A stretch of DNA of 64,000 nucleotides. It comes from Achromobacter deleyi. GTDB taxonomy: Bacteria; Pseudomonadota; Gammaproteobacteria; Burkholderiales; Burkholderiaceae_B. Positions 35,036 to 45,520 of the stretch are shown here, piece after piece (the stretch's first letter is position 1; each line of letters starts with the position of its first letter). Made by a program: the position numbers and the translations under genes. The notes beneath the pieces are model-generated. The model was not told where the DNA came from. It worked only from the letters and a program-made list of their open reading frames with translations, and did no database searches. The stretch covers positions 1 to 64,000 of the forward strand of contig NZ_CADIJO010000015.1 in the NCBI RefSeq assembly GCF_902859705.1. Reading direction: 5' to 3'.

Positions 35036-35199
35036 GCGCTTGGCGGCGTGGGCGGGTGAGGACGGGGCTACGATTGCGGTCCGGAGCCTTCGCTCCGGAC
35101 TTCCCCGTCCTCATCGTCGTCCAGGCCTCCGGCCTTCCCTTCCGATTCCGTCGGGCGCATCTACACGCCCCGCCCTCACCCGCCCACGCCGCCAAGCGC
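35036..35199. repeat. Nested long inverted repeat (REP/BIME-like or mobile remnant)
   Basis: Outer arms of 33 bases (35036-35068 and 35167-35199) are complementary with one mismatch. Inside, GAGGACGGGG (35059-35068) can pair instead with CCCCGTCCTC (35103-35112), around a perfect 9-base hairpin GTCCGGAGC-CTTC-GCTCCGGAC (35079-35100). So two alternative folds exist. The element sits between convergent transcription units and resembles a repetitive extragenic palindrome cluster. No transposase is near. Confidence 0.75.
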
Positions 35200-35425
35200 T
35201 CATGATGAGGATTTGCCTCGGGTGCTGGGGCGGGCGGTTTGCTTGGCGTGGTGGCCGCGGTCAGTGGGGGTGTGGAGCGGTTTGCGGGGCCCGCCTCGTG
35301 CCGGCCGCGCGGGCGGCCTTACGAGGCTTACGCGGTGTCTTGCGTCAGCGGATGGCGCTTGCGCGTGTGGGTGGCGTTGGCGTTTGCCGTTTGGCGTTTG
35401 CCGCTTGCTTGCTGATTGGCTTTGT

Positions 35426-35449
35426 GCGCCCTGCTGTGGCGCTTTTTTT
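35426..35449 (+). terminator. Rho-independent terminator, plus strand
   Basis: GCGCC (35426-35430), loop CTGCTGT, GGCGC (35438-35442), then seven Ts (35443-35449). It is correctly placed to stop transcripts from the iron-uptake operon before they run into ntrC, though 420 bases past the PepSY stop. Confidence 0.65.
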
Positions 35450-35500
35450 CGCCGGCATTTGCGTGCGAGTGGGTCCGCGCGCGTTGCGCGCGGGCCTGGG

Positions 35501-36999
<1,499 letters not shown>

Positions 37000-37000
<1 letters not shown>

Positions 37001-38064
37001 CAGTGTGCGGGCTCCATCGGTAGGACCAGGCGAAACTCGGTACGCCCGGGTCGGGATTCAAATTCGATGATGCCGCCGTGCTGCTGCACGAAGTCCTGGG
37101 CCAGGCTCAGGCCCAGTCCGGTGCCGCCGGCACGCGCCGTGACCAGCGGATGGAAAATGCGGTCGCGGATGTGGTCGGGCACGCCCGGGCCGTTGTCGAT
37201 GATCGACAGCTCAAGGGCCAGGCGGTGTTGGCGGTGCGCCAGCATGACTTGGCGCGCCACGCGGGTGCGCAGCGTAACGACGCCGGGTTCGACGCCGGGG
37301 CCTTGCGGCCGCGCGACCAGTTCCTGGGCGGCGTTGCGGGCCACGTTGAGCACGGCCTGCATCAGGCGGGCGGCGTCGCCTTTCAGGTCGGGCATCGACG
37401 CGTCGTAGTCACGCACCAGCGTGACGTCGTGGCGGAACTCGGCCTGGATCAGGGCGCAGACGCGCTCGCAGATTTCATGGATGTTGACCGGCCGCGCGTT
37501 CAGCGGCACACGTTGCGGGCCGCTCAGGCGGTCCACCAGCGCCTGCAGGCGGTCGGCTTCGGAAATGATGACCTGGGTGTATTCGGCCAGGGCCGCGCTG
37601 GGCAGCTCGGCTTCCAGCAGTTGCGCGGCGCCGCGCAATCCGCCCAGGGGATTCTTGACTTCATGCGCCAGGTTGCGCAGCAATTCGCGGTGCGCTTCGA
37701 TCTCGTCGACCAGGCGATGGTTGCGGTCGGCCAGCACGCGCTGTTCGATCTCGCGGGTTTCGATCAGGGCGGGCCAGCGTTGGCCGCTCAGGCCCACCGT
37801 GGTCACGGCCACTTCCACGGACTCCGTGGCGCGGCGCAGCGACGCCAGTTGGCGTACGTCGGCATATCGGCCGGCCGCGGCGCGGTCGATGGATGACTGG
37901 ATATTCTCAGGGTTGTCGAACAGGGTGGCGGCGGAATGGCCGCACAGTTGCTTGCGCGAGCGGCCGAACAGGTCTTCGGCGGCCGCGTTGGCGTATTCGA
38001 TGTGCCCGCGTTCGTTGACCAGGAAAACGGACGTGGCAAGCAGATCGAGAGCTTCTACATTCAT
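37000..38064 (-). CDS. ntrB: Nitrogen regulation sensor kinase/phosphatase NtrB
   Basis: 354 aa soluble kinase. N-terminal PAS domain (residues about 5-110: LATSVFLVNERGHIEYANAA), HisKA box NLAHEVKNPLGGLRGAAQL with His134, and ATPase motifs NGPGVPDHIRD and GTGLGLSLAQ. With PII protein it sets the phosphorylation of NtrC. Lies directly before ntrC and 192 bases after glnA, the common glnA-ntrB-ntrC order. Confidence 0.97.
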
Positions 38065-38139
38065 TTTTCAACGTACCCGAATGACTACAGGGGGGAAATC
38101 GGAACGCGGACCCGGACGGCGCCCGGGGGCGGCGCCCTG

Positions 38140-38164
38140 CCCGTCCGGCACGAAGCCGGACGGG
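38140..38164 (-). terminator. Hairpin in the glnA-ntrB gap
   Basis: Perfect 10-base arms CCCGTCCGGC (38140-38149) and GCCGGACGGG (38155-38164) around ACGAA. In glnA-ntrBC operons a leaky terminator between glnA and ntrB keeps NtrBC low. There is no T-run, so it may act through RNA structure or Rho. Confidence 0.55.
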
Positions 38165-38256
38165 GCAAGCCATCGGTCAGCGACCTGGCGGTGCGCGTGG
38201 TGTGGGCCCTGGTTGGTTGCCTACATCATCGCGCTCCCCCAGCTACTGCCTCGAAA

Positions 38257-39669
38257 TCAGAGGCTGTAGTACATGTCGAATTCGACCGGGTGCGTGGTCA
38301 TGCGCAGACGGTTCACATCGCCCATCTTCAGGTCGATGTAGGCGTTGAGCATGTCGTTGCTGAAGACGCCGCCGCGGGTCAGGAACTCGCGATCGCTGTC
38401 CAGGGCTTCCAGCGCTTGTTCCAGCGAGGAGCACACGGTCGGGATCTTGGCGTCTTCTTCCGGCGGCAGGTCGTACAGATTCTTGTCGGCGGGATCGCCG
38501 GGGTGAATCTTGTTCTGCACGCCGTCCAGGCCGGCCATCATCAGGGCCGAGAAGGCCAGGTACGGGTTGGCCAGGGGGTCCGGGAAGCGCGCTTCGACGC
38601 GGCGGCCCTTCGGGTTGCCGACGTACGGAATGCGGATCGAGGCCGAACGGTTGCGGGCCGAGTAAGCCAGCTTGACCGGGGCTTCGTAGTGCGGAACCAG
38701 ACGCTTGTACGAGTTGGTGCCCGGGTTGGTGATGGCGTTCAGGGCGCGGGCGTGCTTGATGATGCCGCCGATGTAGTACAGCGCGAATTCCGACAGGCCG
38801 GCGTAGCCGTTGCCCGCGAACAGGTTCTGGCCATCCTTCCAGATGGATTGGTGCACGTGCATGCCGGAACCGTTGTCGCCAACGATGGGCTTGGGCATGA
38901 AGGTGGCGGTCTTGCCGTAGGCATGGGCCACGTTGTGCACGACGTACTTGACGATCTGGGTCCAGTCGGCGCGTTGCACCAGGGTGCTGAACTTGGTGCC
39001 GATTTCCAGCTGGCCGGCGCCGGCGACTTCATGGTGGTGCACTTCGACCGGCACGCCCATCTGTTCCATCAGCAGGCACATTTCCGAACGCATGTCCTGG
39101 AACGAGTCGACCGGGGGCACGGGAAAGTAGCCGCCCTTCACAGCGGGACGGTGGCCGGTGTTGCCGCCTTCGAATTCCAGGCCGGTCGACCACGAGGCTT
39201 CTTCGGACTTGATCTTGACGAAGGTGCCCGACATGTCGGTGTTCCAGGTCACGCCGTCGAACACGAAGAATTCGGGTTCCGGACCGAAGTAGGCGGTGTC
39301 GCCCAGGCCCGAGGCCTTCAGGTAGGCTTCGGCGCGCTTGGCCAGCGAACGCGGGTCGCGGTCATAGCCCTTCAGGTCGGACGGTTCGACCACGTCGCAC
39401 GACAGGATCAGCGTCGGCTCTTCGCGGAACGGGTCCAGGTTGGCGGTCGACAGATCGGGGATGAGCAGCATGTCGGAGGCTTCGATGCCCTTCCAGCCCG
39501 GAATCGACGAACCGTCGAAGGCCTGCCCGCTTTCCAGCTTGTCTTCGTCGATCGCGGTGGTGGGCACGGACACGTGGTGCTCACGGCCAACCGTATCGGT
39601 AAAGCGGAAATCCACGAATTTGACTTCGTTATCGGCGATCTGTTTCAGGACGTCTTTCGGGCTTGCCAT
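38257..39669 (-). CDS. glnA: Glutamine synthetase type I
   Basis: 470 aa, the usual length for GSI-beta; makes glutamine from glutamate, ammonia and ATP. Motifs: [16 protein letters not shown] near residue 50, the [12 protein letters not shown] region, and the adenylylation site NLYDLPPEE near the C-terminus. It is preceded by a sigma-54 promoter and NtrC sites, so it is expressed under nitrogen limitation, and is followed by ntrBC. GGAG lies 5 nt before the ATG. Confidence 0.98.
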   Translation of the reverse strand: MASPKDVLKQIADNEVKFVDFRFTDTVGREHHVSVPTTAIDEDKLESGQAFDGSSIPGWKGIEASDMLLIPDLSTANLDPFREEPTLILSCDVVEPSDLKGYDRDPRSLAKRAEAYLKASGLGDTAYFGPEPEFFVFDGVTWNTDMSGTFVKIKSEEASWSTGLEFEGGNTGHRPAVKGGYFPVPPVDSFQDMRSEMCLLMEQMGVPVEVHHHEVAGAGQLEIGTKFSTLVQRADWTQIVKYVVHNVAHAYGKTATFMPKPIVGDNGSGMHVHQSIWKDGQNLFAGNGYAGLSEFALYYIGGIIKHARALNAITNPGTNSYKRLVPHYEAPVKLAYSARNRSASIRIPYVGNPKGRRVEARFPDPLANPYLAFSALMMAGLDGVQNKIHPGDPADKNLYDLPPEEDAKIPTVCSSLEQALEALDSDREFLTRGGVFSNDMLNAYIDLKMGDVNRLRMTTHPVEFDMYYSL

Positions 39670-39731
39670 GTCATCTCCATTAGATAAAAGGGTCGAGGGC
39701 TGTGCCGCTCTCGACTGGCATAAAAGAGGGA

Positions 39732-39747
39732 AGCAATAAGCGTGCCA
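39732..39747 (-). promoter_or_regulatory. Sigma-54 promoter of glnA
   Basis: On the minus strand the site reads TGGCACGCTTATTGCT, matching the sigma-54 consensus TGGCAC-N5-TTGCW, with the GG and GC elements 10 bases apart. It lies about 63 bases before the glnA ATG, leaving a 5' leader of about 50 nt. Confidence 0.85.
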
Positions 39748-39797
39748 GGTTCTACCCCCGGGATTGCCCGAGGATTGGCCAGGTCAGGGAAAAATGT

Positions 39798-39847
39798 AGC
39801 ACCATTATGGTGCAAAGCATGGGGCACGAATGCCCCATTTTGGTGCC
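39798..39847 (-). promoter_or_regulatory. NtrC binding sites upstream of glnA
   Basis: Two dyads match the NtrC pattern TGCACC-N5-GGTGCA. The proximal site, 39798-39814, reads AGCACCATTATGGTGCA. The distal site, 39831-39847, reads TGCCCCATTTTGGTGCC. They are centred about 60 and 92 bases above the sigma-54 -12 element, a usual enhancer position. The distal site overlaps a hairpin that also serves as the end of hemW. Confidence 0.75.
39819..39838 (-). terminator. Hairpin after hemW
   Basis: ATGGGGCA and TGCCCCAT flank a CGAA loop (UUCG in the hemW RNA). It lies just past the hemW stop (39854) and inside the glnA enhancer region. There is only a weak T-run (GCTTTGC), so this is a probable, not certain, terminator. 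Confidence 0.5.
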
Positions 39848-39853
39848 AGACTG

Positions 39854-41074
39854 CTACAGGAACATTTCCTGCAGGTCATTGAGGAAACGCCAGCCCAGGG
39901 GCGTGGCCCGCAGGCGGGTCGGATCGGCGTCCAGCAGGCCCCGTTTCGAGGCTGCCTCCAATTGGTGCGCAATGGCGGCCAGCGACAGGCCGGTGCGTTC
40001 GCTGAACATCGTGGTGGCCACGCCGTCCTTCAGGCGCAGCGCGTTCAGCATGAATTCGAACGGCAGTTCGTCCGGGCCCACCTGGCGGTTTTCCGACAGG
40101 TGACTGCCGTCGCGGGCCGCGGCGGCCTGCATCCAGGATTCGGGGCTGCGCAGCCGCGCCTCGCGCACGATGCGGTCGTGGAACGACAGTTTGCCGTGCG
40201 CGCCCGGGCCCAGGCCCAGGTAGTCGCCGAATTCCCAGTAATTCATATTGTGGCGGCAGCGCGCGCCGGCCCGGGCGTAGGCGGACACCTCGTAGCGGGC
40301 CAGGCCGGCCGCGGCCAGTTCGGCCTCGACCGCGTCCTGCATCGCCGCGCTGGTGTCATCGTCCGGCAGGTCTTCGGGCGGAAACTTGGCGAACACCGTA
40401 TTGGGCTCCATCGTCAGGTGATAGAGCGACAGGTGTTCCGTGCCAAAGCCGATGGCCTGGCGCAGATCGGCCACACAGGCCTCCAGCGTCTGGCCCGGCA
40501 AGGCGAACATCATGTCCAGGTTCACGCGCGGCGCGGCGCGCTGGGCCATCTCGATGGCGGCACGGGCCTGGGCCGAATCATGGATGCGGCCCAGCTTCTT
40601 CAACTGGGCGTCGTCAAAACTCTGGATACCCAGCGAAAACCGGGTCACGCCGCTGGCCGCGTAATCGCGAAAGCGATCGGCCTCGGCGGTGCCGGGGTTG
40701 GCTTCCATGGTGATTTCGGCGTCGGGCCACATATTCAAACAGGCGCGCAGCATCGCCAGCAGCTCGTCCAGCCCGGCGGCCGACAAGAGGCTGGGCGTGC
40801 CCCCGCCGATGAATACCGACACCACCTGGCGGCCCCAGATGGACGGCAACGCCTGCTCCAGGTCGCTGCGCAGTGCATCAAGATAGGCGCGCTCGGGAAT
40901 CTCGCCCGGCGCCGCGTGCGAATTGAAGTCGCAATACGGGCATTTGCGCACGCACCAGGGCACGTGCACATAGACCGACAGGGGCGGCAGGCTGGTCAGC
41001 GTGGCGCCGGCCGGCGTGACCAGGCGCGTACGCGCGGCGCCCGTGTCGGGGCGGATGGGGATGGTGATGGACAT
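39854..41074 (-). CDS. hemW: Heme chaperone HemW (radical SAM, formerly HemN-like)
   Basis: 406 aa radical-SAM protein that transfers heme. The cluster motif is CVRKCPYC (Cys41, Cys45, Cys48) followed by DFNSH. SVYVHVPW at the start and FIGGGTPSLL are family marks. The length and the missing fourth N-terminal motif point to HemW rather than the true coproporphyrinogen dehydrogenase HemN. It follows rdgB by 34 nt. Confidence 0.93.
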   Translation of the reverse strand: MSITIPIRPDTGAARTRLVTPAGATLTSLPPLSVYVHVPWCVRKCPYCDFNSHAAPGEIPERAYLDALRSDLEQALPSIWGRQVVSVFIGGGTPSLLSAAGLDELLAMLRACLNMWPDAEITMEANPGTAEADRFRDYAASGVTRFSLGIQSFDDAQLKKLGRIHDSAQARAAIEMAQRAAPRVNLDMMFALPGQTLEACVADLRQAIGFGTEHLSLYHLTMEPNTVFAKFPPEDLPDDDTSAAMQDAVEAELAAAGLARYEVSAYARAGARCRHNMNYWEFGDYLGLGPGAHGKLSFHDRIVREARLRSPESWMQAAAARDGSHLSENRQVGPDELPFEFMLNALRLKDGVATTMFSERTGLSLAAIAHQLEAASKRGLLDADPTRLRATPLGWRFLNDLQEMFL

Positions 41075-41108
41075 GCGGTGTTCCTGGGCGGGACGCGCCC
41101 GCCTTGCA

Positions 41109-41732
41109 TCAAGCCTGGCTGATCTTGCCCAGCAGTTCGCGCAGGGCGCGGGCGCGGTGGCTGATGGCGTTCTTTTCCTCGGGGTCGAGCGAAGCGGCCG
41201 TCAGCCCCTGGTCGGGCAGGTAGAAGTGCGGGTCGTAGCCGAAGCCGTTGGCGCCTTCGGGCTGGTCGATGATTTCCCCATGCCACAGGCCTTCACCGAT
41301 CAGGGGGCACGGGTCGTTCTCGCTGCGCACCAGGGCCAGCACCGCCACGTACCAGGCGCGGCGGTCGGTCACCGAGGCCAGCTTGGACACCAGCAGCGCG
41401 TTGTTGGCCTGGTCGGATTTTTCACCGCCATGCATCTTGGCGTAGCGGGCGGAATACACGCCCGGGCCGCCGTCCAGCGCGGCCACGCACAGGCCGGAAT
41501 CGTCGGCCAGCGCGGGCAGGCCCGTCAGGCGGCTGGCGTGGCGGGCCTTGGTCAGGGCGTTTTCGACAAAGGTGACGTGCGGCTCTTCGGCCTCGGGCAC
41601 GCCCAGTTCGCCCTGCGGCACCAGTTCGATGCCCAGGGGCGCGAACAGGGCGGAAAACTCACGCAGCTTGCCGGCATTGTTGGAGGCCAGCACGACGCGG
41701 CGCAGGGAATCGGGAATATGGGGGGATGTCAT
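41109..41732 (-). CDS. rdgB: XTP/dITP diphosphatase (RdgB/HAM1)
   Basis: 207 aa from ATG 41732. N-terminal RVVLASNNAGKLREFSALF is the family's SNN-GK motif; LADDSGLCVAALDGGPGVYS and GFGYDPHFYLP complete the active site. Removes deaminated purine nucleotides (XTP, ITP). It forms a pair with hemW; in related genomes rph normally precedes it, but here rph is 6.4 kb away. Confidence 0.95.
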   Translation of the reverse strand: MTSPHIPDSLRRVVLASNNAGKLREFSALFAPLGIELVPQGELGVPEAEEPHVTFVENALTKARHASRLTGLPALADDSGLCVAALDGGPGVYSARYAKMHGGEKSDQANNALLVSKLASVTDRRAWYVAVLALVRSENDPCPLIGEGLWHGEIIDQPEGANGFGYDPHFYLPDQGLTAASLDPEEKNAISHRARALRELLGKISQA

Positions 41733-41859
41733 AGGGCCAAATTGTATAGGGCGCGGTCGCGATTGCAGACCGCCTGTTACGTGTAACCGCAACAACACAG
41801 AAATATTCGATGGTCAATATCACTAATCTTGTCACTGATCGTATCCAAACGCTCCGGCG

Positions 41860-43713
41860 ATGAACCCACCTCAAGCTTTGCCCCGGCCGTATGCGGCCGG
41901 TGTGCCCCCCATTCCTGGCGGCGCGGCGTCCGCGTCCGTCAGCCTGGCGGGCATTCTGCGCGAACGGCTGCTGCGCCCGCGCTTCCAACCCGTCATCGAC
42001 CTGTCCCACAGCCGCATCTACGGCCATGAAAGCCTGATCCGCGGCCCGGTCGACACCGCCCTGCACTTTCCCGACGCCCTGTTCGCCGAAGCCCGCCGCC
42101 AGGGCCTGCATCCGCAGCTGGAACTGGCCAGCTTCCGGGCGGGCGCCCAGGGCTTCAACCAGAACGAGGCGCCGGGCAAGCTGTTCCTGAACCTGTCGGG
42201 CTCGGCGCTGATCCACTACTGGACGCTGTGGGGCGACGAAATGCCGCTGCGCCTGCTCAAGGATTGCACGCTGGCGCCGTCCAACATCATCGTCGAACTG
42301 ACCGAGCAGGACCCCCTGTCCGAACACATGGCCACGCTGGGCAGCGCCTTCGCCTGCCTGCGTGAATACGGCATGCGCATCGCGCTGGACGACTACGGCG
42401 TGGGCAATTCGAACCTGCAGCTGTGGTCCGAGATGCAGCCCGACCTGGTCAAGATCGACCGCTACTTCTTCAATGGCATCGGCCACGACGACCGCAAGCA
42501 GAACATGGTGCGCGCCATCCTGAAGGTGGCGCAGTACCTGGGCACCGCCATCGTGGCCGAAGGCATCGAGACCGCCGAAGACCTGGCGGTGGTGCGCGAC
42601 CTGGAAATCCGCTACGCCCAGGGCTGGCTGCTGGGCCGCCCCGACGAGGCCCTGCTCACCGAGCTGACCCCGCCCCTGCGCGATTCGCTGCGGGTGCGCG
42701 CGCCGGCTCCGCTGTCGCAGCGCTCGGCCGGCGGCACCGCGGCCAGCCTGCGGGTGGAAGCCCCCGCCGCCCTCCTGACCAAGCACACCAACGACGACGT
42801 GCATCGGCTCTTCATCGAACACAAGAGCCTGCACGCCGTGGCCGTGGTGGACGGCGACAACCGCCCGGTCGGCATCATCAACCGGCGCGACTTTTCCGAG
42901 CATTACGCCCAGCGCTATACCCGCGAACTGTTCGGCCGCGACGCCTGCTCGACCTTCATGAACGCCGAGCCGGTGCTGGTGGACCTGGACGTGTCCATCG
43001 ACCAATTGAGCCACGTGCTGATCTCGGAAGACCAGCGCTACCTGATGGACGGCCTGATCATCACCCGCGACGGCCGCTACGACGGCCTGGCCACCGGCGA
43101 AACGCTGGTCCGCTCGGTGACCGAAATGCGCATCGAGGCCGCACGCTATGCCAACCCGCTGACCTCGCTGCCCGGCAACATCCCCATCAGCCGGCACATC
43201 GCCACGCTGCTGGAAGACGCCGCCGACTTCACCATCTGCTATGGCGACCTGAACAACTTCAAGCCGTTCAACGACGTCTATGGCTACTGGCGCGGCGACG
43301 ACATGATCATGCTGACCGCCGACGTCATCAAGCGCCACTGCGATCCGCTGCGCGATTTCGTGGGCCACGTCGGCGGTGACGACTTCGTGGTGCTGCTGCG
43401 CAGCCCCGACTGGACCGAACGCATCCAGCGCATCATCGCCGAGTTCAATGAACGCGCCGTCGACCTGTACGACGACCAGGGCCGCCGCAACGGCGGCATC
43501 GAAGCCGAAGACCGTTACGGCGTGCCGCGCTTCTTCCCGTTCGTCACGCTGGGGGTCGGCGCGCTGACCGTCACGCCTTCCCTATGCGAGCGCATCCGCC
43601 CGGAGGACATCGCGTCGGCCGCTGCCCATGTCAAGCACAAGGTCAAGCATGGGAACCTGTCGCTGGTGTCCGAGCGCTACAGCGGCGGCGCCCTGCCGCA
43701 GCTCACTCCCTGA
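41860..43713 (+). CDS. Cyclic-di-GMP protein with EAL, CBS pair and GGDEF-like domains
   Basis: 617 aa cytoplasmic protein. The EAL domain (about residues 30-270) keeps the catalytic set: Glu57 (ESL instead of EAL), Asn111, Glu146, Asp177-Asp178 (DDYG), Lys198, Glu234 and Gln254. A CBS pair follows (about 290-420), then a GGDEF domain (about 430-600) whose motif is GGDDF at 505-509. So the phosphodiesterase half looks active and the cyclase motif is altered. The EAL-CBS-GGDEF order is the reverse of the usual GGDEF-EAL. Its 3' end overlaps the convergent chemoreceptor gene by 132 bases. Confidence 0.88.
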   Translation: MNPPQALPRPYAAGVPPIPGGAASASVSLAGILRERLLRPRFQPVIDLSHSRIYGHESLIRGPVDTALHFPDALFAEARRQGLHPQLELASFRAGAQGFNQNEAPGKLFLNLSGSALIHYWTLWGDEMPLRLLKDCTLAPSNIIVELTEQDPLSEHMATLGSAFACLREYGMRIALDDYGVGNSNLQLWSEMQPDLVKIDRYFFNGIGHDDRKQNMVRAILKVAQYLGTAIVAEGIETAEDLAVVRDLEIRYAQGWLLGRPDEALLTELTPPLRDSLRVRAPAPLSQRSAGGTAASLRVEAPAALLTKHTNDDVHRLFIEHKSLHAVAVVDGDNRPVGIINRRDFSEHYAQRYTRELFGRDACSTFMNAEPVLVDLDVSIDQLSHVLISEDQRYLMDGLIITRDGRYDGLATGETLVRSVTEMRIEAARYANPLTSLPGNIPISRHIATLLEDAADFTICYGDLNNFKPFNDVYGYWRGDDMIMLTADVIKRHCDPLRDFVGHVGGDDFVVLLRSPDWTERIQRIIAEFNERAVDLYDDQGRRNGGIEAEDRYGVPRFFPFVTLGVGALTVTPSLCERIRPEDIASAAAHVKHKVKHGNLSLVSERYSGGALPQLTP

Positions 43714-45297
43714 CGCCTGCCCGGCGGCGTGCTGCGCCGCCTGGGCGATCTGGAACACCGAGACCGCGCGCTGCAGGCCTTGTGCCTGCAATTCCAGCGC
43801 GGCGGCCGCGGCGGCGGTCTGTTCCACCATGGCGGCGTTTTCCTGGGTCGAGCGTTCGATGTCCGCCACCGCATCATTGACCGACGCGATGCCGGCGGCC
43901 TGCTCGGCCGTGGCGCTGGAGATCTCCGCCACGATCTGGGTCACCTTATCGACCGAGGCCAGCATGTCGCGCATGGTGTCGCCGGCCAGGTTCACCTGGC
44001 GCACGCCCACTTGCACGCGCGAAGCGGAATCCTCGATCAGGCCCTTGATTTCCTTGGCGGCCTGCGCGCTGCGCTGGGCCAGCGAGCGCACCTCGCCCGC
44101 CACCACCGCAAAGCCTTTGCCCTGCTCGCCCGCGCGCGCGGCTTCCACCGCCGCATTCAGCGCCAGGATGTTGGTCTGGAAGGCAATGCTGTCGACCACG
44201 CCCACGATCTCGCCGATGCGGCGCGCGCTGTCGGCGATGCCCTGCATGCTGGTCACGACTTCTTCCACCGCCTGGCCGCCGCGCTGGGCCAGCTGGGTGG
44301 CGCTGAGCGCCTGGCGGCTGGCCAGGTCGGCATTGCCCGCCGTCATCTGCACCGTATGCGCCAATTGCGTCATGTTGGCCGCCGCTTCCTGCAGCGAGCC
44401 GGCCTGGCGCGCCGTGCGGTCCGACATGTCGGCCCCGCCCGCGGCGATCTCGCCCGACCCGGTATGGATTTCCTCGACGCCGTGGCGCACCGAGGCCACC
44501 GCCGCCGACAGCCCCGTCTGCATCCGGCGCATGGCCGAATACAGCACGCCGATCTCGTTATCGCCATGCACCGCGATGTTGCCGGTCAGGTCGCCGTCGG
44601 CAATGCGGTCGAAATGCGCGCCCGCCTCGTTCAGCGGCCGCAGGATGCGGCGCCGGAATCCCAGGCGGATCAGCACCGCCAGCACCAGCACGAAGGCCAG
44701 CACGGCCGCGGCCACCACCGTCACCCGCTGCATCGTCTGGCTGGCGCCGGCCACCGCCGCCTGGCCCTGTTCGCGGGCATAGGCCTGGTAGGCATCCGCC
44801 TGCTTCACATAGGCGGCGCCCGTCACCGGCAGCACCTTGTCCACCAGCCTGTTCACCTCGATGCCGTTCCAGCCCTTGATGGCCTTGAACATCGGCGCCA
44901 GCGTCTGGTCGGCAAACGCCGCGTTGGCCGCCAGCGCCTGGTCGAACAAGGGCGCGCCCTGCTCGCTGGTGTCCGCATTGGCGCGCAGCCGCGCCAGGCT
45001 GGCCGCGGCCTGCTTGAGCAGCGCGTCGGCGTGGGTCAGCGACTGGTCGCGGGCTTCTTCCAGCCCGCCTTCCATGGCCGTCTTGGCGTCGGTCAGCGCG
45101 GCGCGCGCCTGGAACAGGCGGCTGGTCATGTCCGACAGGTCGCTGGCGCGCTCGATGCTGCCGCGGCCCAGCGCCTCGATATCGGCCCGGTTCTCGCGCA
45201 GCACGGCGATCCCGGCCGCCGCCGCCAGCGCAAACAGCGCCACAAACACCGCGAGAATCGCCGAAACCGCTGTCGTCACCCTGAGATTTTTCCGCAT
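43582..45297 (-). CDS. Methyl-accepting chemotaxis protein
   Basis: 571 aa from ATG 45297 (ATG 45303 adds two residues). Membrane spans at about residues 10-30 and 190-212 enclose a four-helix-bundle sensor of about 160 residues; a HAMP domain follows. The signalling tip is intact, from IVGVVDSIAFQTNILALNAA through EAARAGEQGKGFAVVAGEVR. After VSVFQI, where related receptors usually end, about 50 more residues are encoded antisense to the 3' end of the EAL-CBS-GGDEF gene. No C-terminal pentapeptide for methyltransferase docking. Confidence 0.9.
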   Translation of the reverse strand: MRKNLRVTTAVSAILAVFVALFALAAAAGIAVLRENRADIEALGRGSIERASDLSDMTSRLFQARAALTDAKTAMEGGLEEARDQSLTHADALLKQAAASLARLRANADTSEQGAPLFDQALAANAAFADQTLAPMFKAIKGWNGIEVNRLVDKVLPVTGAAYVKQADAYQAYAREQGQAAVAGASQTMQRVTVVAAAVLAFVLVLAVLIRLGFRRRILRPLNEAGAHFDRIADGDLTGNIAVHGDNEIGVLYSAMRRMQTGLSAAVASVRHGVEEIHTGSGEIAAGGADMSDRTARQAGSLQEAAANMTQLAHTVQMTAGNADLASRQALSATQLAQRGGQAVEEVVTSMQGIADSARRIGEIVGVVDSIAFQTNILALNAAVEAARAGEQGKGFAVVAGEVRSLAQRSAQAAKEIKGLIEDSASRVQVGVRQVNLAGDTMRDMLASVDKVTQIVAEISSATAEQAAGIASVNDAVADIERSTQENAAMVEQTAAAAAALELQAQGLQRAVSVFQIAQAAQHAAGQASGSELRQGAAAVALGHQRQVPMLDLVLDMGSGRRDVLRADALA

Positions 45298-45520
45298 ATC
45301 CATCCGTCTGTTGCATCGCCACATAGGCGTAACGGGCCGATTATGGGGATGCAGTTTGGCAATTTCTTGACACATCCCCGGCCCAGCATGACAAACGGCG
45401 GTCACACAAATGCGCTTTTGCGAACAGGAACCCCGTATTAATGAATTGTGAATTGGCAGGCGCGGCCCCTTGCGGCACATTCGATGCTGTACCGATTCAT
45501 TCATAGACACCGACGACTCC

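Larger units (their letters stand above)
35006..35500. other. Non-coding stretch between iron locus and ntrC
   Basis: About 495 bases with no credible gene. The first 200 bases hold a large nested inverted repeat (separate entry). The rest is G-rich and low in complexity (repeated GTTTGCCG-like words near 35390-35410). A terminator-like hairpin lies at 35426-35449, and a GC-only hairpin CCGCGCGC-GTT-GCGCGCGG at 35475-35493, just past the ntrC stop. Frames open on the plus strand here are compositional, with Cys/Arg/Gly-rich text. Confidence 0.7.

Noticed and set aside
38140-38164. Possible riboswitch between glnA and ntrB
   Set aside because: Only a simple 10-bp hairpin is present; no conserved glutamine-riboswitch or other aptamer core is visible.
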